Positions 57,659-64,000 of a stretch of 64,000 bases of DNA are shown piece after piece. Position numbers and translations under genes: made by a program. How positions within the stretch are numbered: position 1 is the first letter of the stretch; the number at the start of each line of letters is the position of its first letter. The notes under the pieces are model-generated. The model worked only from the letters and a program-made list of their open reading frames with translations. It had not been told where the DNA came from and did no database searches. The DNA is from Jiella soli (GTDB taxonomy: Bacteria; Pseudomonadota; Alphaproteobacteria; Rhizobiales; Rhizobiaceae): the NCBI RefSeq assembly GCF_020615385.1, contig NZ_JAJAVB010000025.1:395296-459295 (forward strand). The letters are read 5' to 3'.

Positions 57659-57991
57659 ATGTGGCGGATTTCTATCAAGTTGGAGGCCTCCGAATATTAT
57701 TCCTTTTCTGCTTCGGAAGGCGCCCGGGGGATCTTCGACATCGACGCCGCAAATTTCGCCACGATTTTGACGCTCTACGACGATGTCGGCACGATGCTCG
57801 CCCGCAACGACGATTCGGACGCCGACCCGGGAAGCAGCTCCTTCTCCAGCCTGATCGACTTCGTATTCGACGAAGACGGCGAATACTATCTCGTGGTGAG
57901 CCAGTACGATGGAGATGGCCTTCTGAGTGAAGGATTGTCCTATATCCTCCACGCATCTGTCGAAGGGGCCTCAATCGATTGCGCGGCCTAG
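57659..57991 (+). pseudogene. Fragment of a PPC (bacterial pre-peptidase C-terminal) domain protein
   Basis: A 110-codon frame whose translation is a nearly complete PPC domain: ASEYYSFSASEGARGIFDID, TILTLYDDVGTMLARNDDSD, then DPGSSS and DEDGEYYLVVSQYDGDG. PPC domains are secreted accessory modules at the ends of large extracellular proteases and adhesins. Here there is no signal peptide, the frame is closed by a stop at 57617 with domain-like sequence continuing upstream of the ATG, and nothing else of a host protein remains. I read it as a decayed remnant in an AT-richer patch, possibly horizontally acquired; a functional orphan is less likely. Confidence 0.5.
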
Positions 57992-58005
57992 GGAGCGTTC
58001 GCCAT

Positions 58006-61000
58006 CTACACGACCGCCAGCCCCGCCGGGCGCCTGAGATCCAGCGTCATCGGGAAGGACGGGTCCGGGATCTCGCGCACCGGCTGGTAGGAGCCCGGCG
58101 TGTGGCCGATCTCCTCGAAGCGGGCGAGGCGCCGGGCCTCGGCCTCGTAGGCGTTGACCGGGAAGACGTCGTAATTGCGCCCGCCGGGATGGGCGACGTG
58201 ATAGACGCAGCCGCCGAGCGAGCGCTGCGACCAGCGGTCGTAGATGTCGAAGGTGAGCGGTGCATGCACCGGGATCGTCGGATGCAGGCCCGAGGCCGGC
58301 TGCCACGCCTTGAAGCGGACGCCGGCCACCGCCTCCCGGCCCTTGCCGGTCGGCGACAGCGGCACCTCGCGGCCATTGCAGGTGACGATGTGGCGCGCCG
58401 CCTCGTAATTCGTCAGCTTCACCTGCAGCCGCTCGACCGAGGAATCGACGAAGCGCACCGTGCCGCCGATCGCGCCGGTCTCGCCCATCACGTGCCAGGG
58501 CTCCAGCGCCTGGCGCAACTCCAGCGCGACGCCCTCGCGCTCGATCCTGCCGCAGAAGGGAAAGCGGAACTCAGACTGCGCCTCGAACCATTCCGGCCGC
58601 AGCGGATAGCCGGAGCGCTCGAGATCGCCGAGCACATCGAGGAAGTCGGCCCAGACGAATTCCGGCAGCATGTAGCGGTCGTGGAGGCTGGTGCCCCAGC
58701 GCACGAACTTGCCCTCTTCCGGACGCTTCCAGAATTTCATGACCAGCGCCCGGATCAGGAGCTGCTGGGCGAGGCTCATCCTGGCGTCCGGCGGCATCTC
58801 GAAGCCGCGGAATTCCACGAGGCCGAGCCGGCCCGTCGGCCCGTCCGGCGAATAGAGCTTGTCGATGCAGATCTCGGCGCGATGGGTGTTGCCGGTGACG
58901 TCGATCAGGAGGTTGCGGAACAGGCGGTCGGTCAGCCAGGGCGGGGTGGACCCGGAATCGGAGGTCACCTGGGCCATGGCGATCTCCAGCTCGTAGAGCT
59001 GATCGTGCCGCGCCTCGTCGATGCGCGGCGCCTGGCTGGTCGGGCCGATGAACAGGCCCGAGAAGAGATAGGACAGCGAGGGATGGCGCTGCCAGTAGAG
59101 GACCAGCGACTTCAGCATGTCCGGCCGGCGCAGGAAGGGGCTGTCGAGCGGGCTCGCCCCGCCGACGACGACATGGTTGCCGCCGCCGGTGCCGGCATGC
59201 TTGCCGTCGATCATGAACTTGTCGGTGCCGAGCCGCGACTGGCGGGCGTCCTCATAGACGCCGGTGGTGATCGCCACCGCCTCGCGCCAGGACGCGGCGG
59301 GATGGACGTTCACCTCGATGACGCCAGGGTCCGGCGCGACGCGGATGACGTTGATCCGCGGATCGTGCGGCGGTGCATAGCCCTCGATCTGCACCGGAAG
59401 CTTCTCGGCTTCAGCAATCTCCTCGATTGCGCCGAGAAGCTCGAGATAGGCCTCGGCGGTCTCGAGCGGCGGCATGAAGACGCAGAGCTTGCCCTCGCGC
59501 GGCTCGATCGAGAGGGCGGTGCGCACATGGCCCTCGATCTCGCCGGGGCCTTGTACCGGAGCGCCGAAGGACATGGTCTGGCCGGCCATGTTGCCCGCCA
59601 GGTTGGAGGCCCCGCCGGGATCGCCGGGCGGCGGCATCTGCTGGCTCATCGATCCTGCTGGGCCGGCCATCGACTGGTCGATGCCGTCGGCGGCCTGCGT
59701 CTGCATCTCGACGCGGCCCCAGAGCTGTCGGTTCTGCGGCGGCAGCGGCGGGAAGGGCTGTGTCGGATCGGCCGGATGGATGAAGGGAAAGTCGCCGGCC
59801 TTGAGATGAGGCAGGGATCCCAGCGGCAGGCGGTAGCCGAGGGCGGAATCGCCGGGCACGAGGAACAGGTGCCCCCGGCGCGTGCGCCAGCGCTCCGATA
59901 GCCAATGCACGCTTCGGTCGCGCGCCTGCCAGGCCTGGATGGGCAGGACGTACCCGGTCGGCCGCGACAGACCGCGCTCGAACACCTTGGCGAGGCGCGA
60001 GCGCTCCTCGCGGTCCTCGAGCTTGGAATCGGTCGGCTCGACATTCTCCGGCAACTGCGATTCGCGGGCGATCCAGTAGGCAGCGTCCTCGAAGGCCGGC
60101 GCGACGTGGTCGGCGGGAACGCCGAGCTGTTCGGCGACCTTCGTCGCCAGTCGTTCGGCCTCCTCTGCCCCGACCGGATCCGTCGCCGTCTCGCGCGCGA
60201 CGAGGTCGGCATTCTTCCAGATCGGCACCCCGTCCTTGCGCCAGTAGAGCGAGAAGGTCCAGCGTGGCAGCGTTTCGCCCGGATACCACTTGCCCTGGCC
60301 GTAATGCAGGAATCCGCCCGGAGCGAAGCGCTGGCGCAGGCGCCGGATGAGGGCATCGGCAAGGCCGCGCTTCCTCGGGCCGGTCGCGTCGGCGTTCCAC
60401 TCGGGCGCCTCGAAGTCGTCGATGGACACGAAGGTCGGCTCGCCGCCCATGGTCAGGCGGACGTCATTGGCCTTCAGATCCGCGTCGACGGTCTCGCCGA
60501 GCGCGTTCAGTGCCTGCCAACTCTCCTCGGAGAACGGATAGGAGACGCGCGGGCGCTCCGCGATCCGCTTGACCGTCATGTCGAATTCGAACTCGACCTC
60601 GGCGAAATCGACGCCGCCGGAGATCGGCGCCGCCGAGCGGTAGTGCGGCGTCGCGGCGAGCGGAATGTGGCTCTCGCCGGTGAGCAGGCCCGAGGTCGGA
60701 TCGAGCCCGATCCAGCCGGCGCCGGGAAGGTACACCTCGGCCCAGGCGTGGAGATCGGTGAAATCGGTGGACGTGCCGGCCGGCCCGTCGATGGCGACGC
60801 GGTCGGGCTTCAGCTGGACGAGGTAGCCGGAGACGAAGCGGGCGGCAAAGCCGAGATGCCGCATGATCTGGACGAGCAGCCAGGAGGAATCGCGGCAGGA
60901 GCCGGAGCCCTTCTCCAGCGTCTCCTCCGGCGTCTGCACGCCCGGTTCCATGCGCACCAGATATTCGATGCGGTCGGCGACCACCTGGTTGAGGCCGACG

Positions 61001-61434
61001 AGGAAGTTCACCGTCTCGAGTTCCGACCGGTCGAGATCCCTGAGAAAGGCCTCAAGGCGCGGTCCGGCGGCCTCCGCGCCGAGATAGGCCGACAGGTCCG
61101 TGCGCAGCGGCTCCTCATAGGTGAACGGCCAGCTCTGGGCCATCTCCTCCACGAAGAAGTCGAAGGGGTTGTAGACCGTCATGTCGGCGAGAAGATCGAC
61201 CTCGACGCGAAATTCGGTCGCGGGTTCGGGAAAGACAAAACGGGCGAGGTAGTTGCCGAACGGATCCTGCTGCCAGTTGATGAAGTGCGGCTCCGGCAGG
61301 ACCTTCAGCGAATAGGACGGCACCCTCGTTCGCGAGTGCGGCGCCGGGCGGAGCCGGATGACCTGCGGGCCGAGGCGGACGGGCCGATCGTATTTGTAGT
61401 GGGTGACGTGATGGAGGGCTGCAAGGATCGACAT
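58006..61434 (-). CDS. Giant transglutaminase-DUF2126 protein (COG4196 type)
   Basis: 1142 residues. The N-terminal 290 are a transglutaminase-like module ([21 protein letters not shown]) with triad Cys in [10 protein letters not shown], His in [11 protein letters not shown] and Asp in GLDPTSG. The rest is DUF2126, with [18 protein letters not shown], a Gln/Pro/Gly-rich linker near residue 600, and [12 protein letters not shown] followed by SPFLRRPD and [12 protein letters not shown]2126 resembles amidoligase (glutamine-synthetase-like) folds in published comparative work. Together this suggests a ligase-plus-peptidase enzyme of the same system as the upstream ATP-grasp gene. ATG at 61434; the frame reaching 61479 lacks a better site. 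Confidence 0.87.
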   Translation of the reverse strand: MSILAALHHVTHYKYDRPVRLGPQVIRLRPAPHSRTRVPSYSLKVLPEPHFINWQQDPFGNYLARFVFPEPATEFRVEVDLLADMTVYNPFDFFVEEMAQSWPFTYEEPLRTDLSAYLGAEAAGPRLEAFLRDLDRSELETVNFLVGLNQVVADRIEYLVRMEPGVQTPEETLEKGSGSCRDSSWLLVQIMRHLGFAARFVSGYLVQLKPDRVAIDGPAGTSTDFTDLHAWAEVYLPGAGWIGLDPTSGLLTGESHIPLAATPHYRSAAPISGGVDFAEVEFEFDMTVKRIAERPRVSYPFSEESWQALNALGETVDADLKANDVRLTMGGEPTFVSIDDFEAPEWNADATGPRKRGLADALIRRLRQRFAPGGFLHYGQGKWYPGETLPRWTFSLYWRKDGVPIWKNADLVARETATDPVGAEEAERLATKVAEQLGVPADHVAPAFEDAAYWIARESQLPENVEPTDSKLEDREERSRLAKVFERGLSRPTGYVLPIQAWQARDRSVHWLSERWRTRRGHLFLVPGDSALGYRLPLGSLPHLKAGDFPFIHPADPTQPFPPLPPQNRQLWGRVEMQTQAADGIDQSMAGPAGSMSQQMPPPGDPGGASNLAGNMAGQTMSFGAPVQGPGEIEGHVRTALSIEPREGKLCVFMPPLETAEAYLELLGAIEEIAEAEKLPVQIEGYAPPHDPRINVIRVAPDPGVIEVNVHPAASWREAVAITTGVYEDARQSRLGTDKFMIDGKHAGTGGGNHVVVGGASPLDSPFLRRPDMLKSLVLYWQRHPSLSYLFSGLFIGPTSQAPRIDEARHDQLYELEIAMAQVTSDSGSTPPWLTDRLFRNLLIDVTGNTHRAEICIDKLYSPDGPTGRLGLVEFRGFEMPPDARMSLAQQLLIRALVMKFWKRPEEGKFVRWGTSLHDRYMLPEFVWADFLDVLGDLERSGYPLRPEWFEAQSEFRFPFCGRIEREGVALELRQALEPWHVMGETGAIGGTVRFVDSSVERLQVKLTNYEAARHIVTCNGREVPLSPTGKGREAVAGVRFKAWQPASGLHPTIPVHAPLTFDIYDRWSQRSLGGCVYHVAHPGGRNYDVFPVNAYEAEARRLARFEEIGHTPGSYQPVREIPDPSFPMTLDLRRPAGLAVV

Positions 61435-61635
61435 GTAACTCTTCGTTCGAACGGTGGCCGCGACTTGGCTTTGGACCATATAGCCTCACGGACCTTCGGC
61501 AAGCGCCCATGCGGCAGGAACGGGCGACGCATCCCGATTTTATTGCGCCGCAGCGATCTTCAAGGAACTTGCGAGCCGGTCAAACATTGATGCGCGCAAC
61601 TCTTTTCGCGCCGATGCGCGGTCGGTGGTTTTTCG

Positions 61636-62748
61636 ATGAAACTCTTTTCCTGTCCGTCCTGCTCGCAGGTCGTCTTCTTTGAAAACGTCCTTTGCGAGCG
61701 CTGCAGCCATGCGCTCGGCTACGAGCCGGAATCCAACCGCATGCTGGCGCTGGAGCCGGAGGAGGGGATCTGGGTTTCGGCGGGGCGCCATTCCGACGGC
61801 AGCCGCTGGAAGTATTGCGGGAACTACGAGTTCGGCGTCTGCAACTGGCTGATCCCGGGCGACAGTGCCGACACCTTCTGCAAGGCCTGCCGGCACAATC
61901 TGACGGTCCCGGATGCCTCGAACCCGGCCAATGTCGCGAACTGGCAGAGGATGGAGATCGCCAAGCGGCGCATGGTCTACACGCTTCTGCGGCTGCGCCT
62001 GCCGCTCTTCACCCGCGACGAGGCGCCGGAGGGCCTCGGCTTCGACTTCCTTGCGGAGACGCCGGGAGAGCAGCATGTGATGACGGGTCATGACGACGGC
62101 CTGATCACCATCGCGCTGGTCGAGGCCGACGATGCCGAACGGGAAAAGCGTCGCACGTCGATGGGCGAGCCCTATCGCACGCTACTCGGCCATTTTCGGC
62201 ATGAGGTCGGCCACTGGTACTGGGACCGGCTGGTGCGCGACGGTGGCGCGCTCGCCGAATGCCGCGCCATCTTCGGCAATGACGAGGTGGATTACGGCGA
62301 AGCGCTGCAGACGCACTACCGCAACGGCCCGAAGCCGAACTGGCAGGACGAGTATGTGTCCTCCTATGCCGCCTCGCACGCCTGGGAGGACTTCGCCGAG
62401 ACCTGGTCGCACTACCTCCACATCGTCGACTCGCTGGAGACCGGGCACTGGTGGGGCGTGTCCGTCGATCCCAGGGTCAAGGATTCCGGGCTTTTGACGA
62501 CGACCATCGACTTCGACGTCTTTGCCGAGGCAATCACCATCGAGGACATCACCGATGCGTGGCTGGCGCTTTCGGCGGCGCTCAACTCGTTCAACCGATC
62601 GATGGGACATAACGACCTCTATCCCTTCGTCCTCTCCGAGACGGTGAGGGGCAAGCTCGGATTCATCCACGATCTCGTCCACTTCCGGCTGGGAAACCAG
62701 AGGGCCAACCTGCCGCAAGCGGCACAGGGCGCAGCCGCCGGGGGTTGA
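61636..62748 (+). CDS. Zinc-ribbon zincin-like metallopeptidase (COG4307 type)
   Basis: 370-residue cytosolic protein. An N-terminal zinc ribbon has Cys6-x-x-Cys9 and Cys20-x-x-Cys23, with a further Cys set around residues 61-85. The second domain is a predicted zinc peptidase with His189-Glu190-Val-Gly-His193 and a downstream third-ligand candidate in DFAETWSHYLH. Proteins of this type are repeatedly linked to the circularly permuted ATP-grasp/alpha-E/DUF2126 genes, as here, where it is divergent from the DUF2126 gene across 201 bases. It may process the ligase product or a tagged protein; that is inference. Confidence 0.87.
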   Translation: MKLFSCPSCSQVVFFENVLCERCSHALGYEPESNRMLALEPEEGIWVSAGRHSDGSRWKYCGNYEFGVCNWLIPGDSADTFCKACRHNLTVPDASNPANVANWQRMEIAKRRMVYTLLRLRLPLFTRDEAPEGLGFDFLAETPGEQHVMTGHDDGLITIALVEADDAEREKRRTSMGEPYRTLLGHFRHEVGHWYWDRLVRDGGALAECRAIFGNDEVDYGEALQTHYRNGPKPNWQDEYVSSYAASHAWEDFAETWSHYLHIVDSLETGHWWGVSVDPRVKDSGLLTTTIDFDVFAEAITIEDITDAWLALSAALNSFNRSMGHNDLYPFVLSETVRGKLGFIHDLVHFRLGNQRANLPQAAQGAAAGG

Positions 62749-63003
62749 AAATCCAGCAAAAGCCCTTGTCGAAGAATGTCTTGTGGGCGGCGCACGAAAA
62801 TCCGAGGCGCTCTAGGCTTGAAGCGGCCTATGGCGCTCCACTTAAGAGATGGACAACCATATTCGTGGCTCGCTCCGGCGGGACGGGTGCGGAACCCGAG
62901 CTGCGCGAAGCGTGACGGCCGGATGCGACAAGCCGGCTATCCTTCGCCATTCGTCCGCATGCGCGCTCCCCCGGCGACCCTCGACCGACCTAGACGAGTG
63001 GCC

Positions 63004-64000
63004 ATGACCAAGGGCAATCAATTCGCATTCGAGACATCCTGGGGAGCTTTCCCAACGGAAGGCGGGGCAAGGTTCCGGCTCTGGGCGCCCGGCGCCGGCT
63101 CGGTCGATCTCGCCTTCGGGGCGACGGGCGACGCAGCCGAGTTCCTCCCCATGGAGCGGGACGACGCCGGCTGGTGGAGCCTAACCACCGACCAGGTGGC
63201 GGTCGGCGAAGGCTACGGCTTCCGCGTCGACGGCGAACGGGTCGTGCCAGACCCTGCGGCGCGGGCGCAGATGGACGACGTTCACGGCCTCTCCAGGCTC
63301 GTCGATCCGGCTGCCCATGAATGGCGCACGCCGGGCTGGATGGGCCGACCCTGGGAGGAGGCGGTCTTCTACGAACTCCATACCGGGACGTTCACGCCCG
63401 AGGGCACGTTCGACGCGATCGTGGAGAAGCTCGACTATCTGAAAGAGACCGGCATCACCGCGATTGAGCTCCTGCCGGTCGCCCAGTTCGCGGGAAAGCG
63501 CGGCTGGGGCTATGACGGCGTGCTGCTCTATTGCCCGCACGAGACCTATGGCGGGGTCGACGGCCTGAAGCGCTTGATCGACGCAGCCCATGAGCGCGGG
63601 CTGATGGTCTTCCTCGACGTCGTCTACAACCATTTCGGACCCGACGGGAACTATATCGGCTCCTATGCGCCGGAGTTCTTCCACGAGGAGATCCACACGC
63701 CCTGGGGCGCGGCGATCGCCTATGACGAGACGCCGGTGCGCGACTTCATGATCGAGAACGCGCTGTTCTGGTTGGAGGAATACCGGATCGACGGGCTGCG
63801 CCTCGACGCCATCGACTCGATCAAGGACACGACCGACACGCCGCTGGTGAAGGAACTGGCCGCCCGTGTGCGCGAGAAATACCCGGATCGGCACGTCCAC
63901 ATCACCACCGAGGACGACCGCAACATCACCTGGCATATCGAGCGCGGGAAGGCCGGCGAGCCGCTGCTGGTCTCCGGCGAGTGGAATGACGACTTCCACC
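63004..64000 (+). CDS. treZ: Malto-oligosyltrehalose trehalohydrolase, 3' truncated by window end
   Basis: The first 332 residues of a GH13_10 enzyme, open to the right edge. N-terminal CBM48-like domain (RFRLWAPGAGSVDLAF), then the barrel with LPVAQFAGKRGWGYDGV, DVVYNHFGPDGNY, the nucleophile Asp in GLRLDAIDSI and the Glu in HITTEDDRN. TreZ releases trehalose from maltooligosyltrehalose made by TreY. With glgE, treS-mak and glgB nearby it completes a glucan-trehalose cycle; treY and possibly glgX/malQ are expected beyond the window. The 255-base gap before it shows no clear promoter. Confidence 0.93.
   Translation, partial: MTKGNQFAFETSWGAFPTEGGARFRLWAPGAGSVDLAFGATGDAAEFLPMERDDAGWWSLTTDQVAVGEGYGFRVDGERVVPDPAARAQMDDVHGLSRLVDPAAHEWRTPGWMGRPWEEAVFYELHTGTFTPEGTFDAIVEKLDYLKETGITAIELLPVAQFAGKRGWGYDGVLLYCPHETYGGVDGLKRLIDAAHERGLMVFLDVVYNHFGPDGNYIGSYAPEFFHEEIHTPWGAAIAYDETPVRDFMIENALFWLEEYRIDGLRLDAIDSIKDTTDTPLVKELAARVREKYPDRHVHITTEDDRNITWHIERGKAGEPLLVSGEWNDDFH

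Noticed and set aside
57404-57952. 182-codon minus-strand ORF opposite the PPC fragment
   Set aside because: The plus-strand frame gives a recognisable PPC domain; the minus frame is its complement and has no family resemblance.
62891-62914. GGAAC-N16-GTG upstream of treZ as EcfG promoter
   Set aside because: The -10 element is GTG instead of GTT; too weak to claim, though stress control of treZ would make sense.

Overview
The window is a GC-rich, densely packed stretch of an alphaproteobacterial chromosome, most likely from the order Hyphomicrobiales (Rhizobiales). The evidence is a ChpT phosphotransferase divergent from an EipA-type DUF1134 gene, a CinI/CinS/PraR-like quorum-sensing locus, cyoABCD, the PuuD form of urate oxidase and the mosaic palindromic repeats typical of that order. 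Many genes overlap by ATGA, GTGA or TGATG junctions. I saw no rRNA, tRNA, CRISPR array, insertion sequence or phage gene. Long open frames antisense to real genes are a by-product of the high GC content and were left out.

Layout. 1-3198: the end of a branched-chain-amino-acid-type ABC transporter (livHMGF). 3265-7219 (minus): cytochrome bo3 ubiquinol oxidase cyoABCD. 7328-10138 (minus): an SDR oxidoreductase and a GH15 glucoamylase-like enzyme behind a possible general-stress (EcfG-type) promoter. 10616-16803: an rRNA/tRNA 2'-O-methyltransferase, a membrane-anchored coiled-coil protein, eipA, chpT, a response regulator without its phospho-acceptor Asp, a GST, an MliC-like protein and an uncharacterised Cys-motif protein. 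16953-20120: ureEFG and an 8-oxoguanine deaminase. 20121-21605: a GGDEF-EAL protein.

22078-40447 is a purine catabolism supercluster. The minus arm is puuE-uraD fusion, alc and allA. The plus arm is uraH, xdhA, xdhB, a hicAB module, xdhC, a BMP-type purine/nucleoside ABC transporter, puuD and guaD. Together these can import purines, deaminate guanine, oxidise (hypo)xanthine to urate, and carry urate through 5-hydroxyisourate, OHCU, allantoin, allantoate and ureidoglycolate to glyoxylate and urea. The nearby ureEFG genes supply urease maturation factors, but the urease structural genes are outside the window. A perfect 18-bp palindrome sits just upstream of uraH.

40473-42606 is a quorum-sensing locus: luxR, a perfect 16-bp palindrome, luxI, a small ORF overlapping the end of luxI, and a divergent XRE regulator. 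This closely resembles the CinR-CinI-CinS/PraR anti-repressor arrangement. 43830-51446 is the GlgE alpha-glucan pathway (glgE, a treS-maltokinase fusion and glgB), and treZ begins at 63004. Between them lie two tandem diguanylate cyclases and then a conserved but biochemically uncharacterised set (54054-62748). It contains a transglutaminase-like protein, a circularly permuted ATP-grasp/alpha-E fusion, a transglutaminase-DUF2126 giant protein and a zinc-ribbon metallopeptidase. This is a predicted peptide-ligase/peptidase system and the best candidate in the window for undescribed biology.
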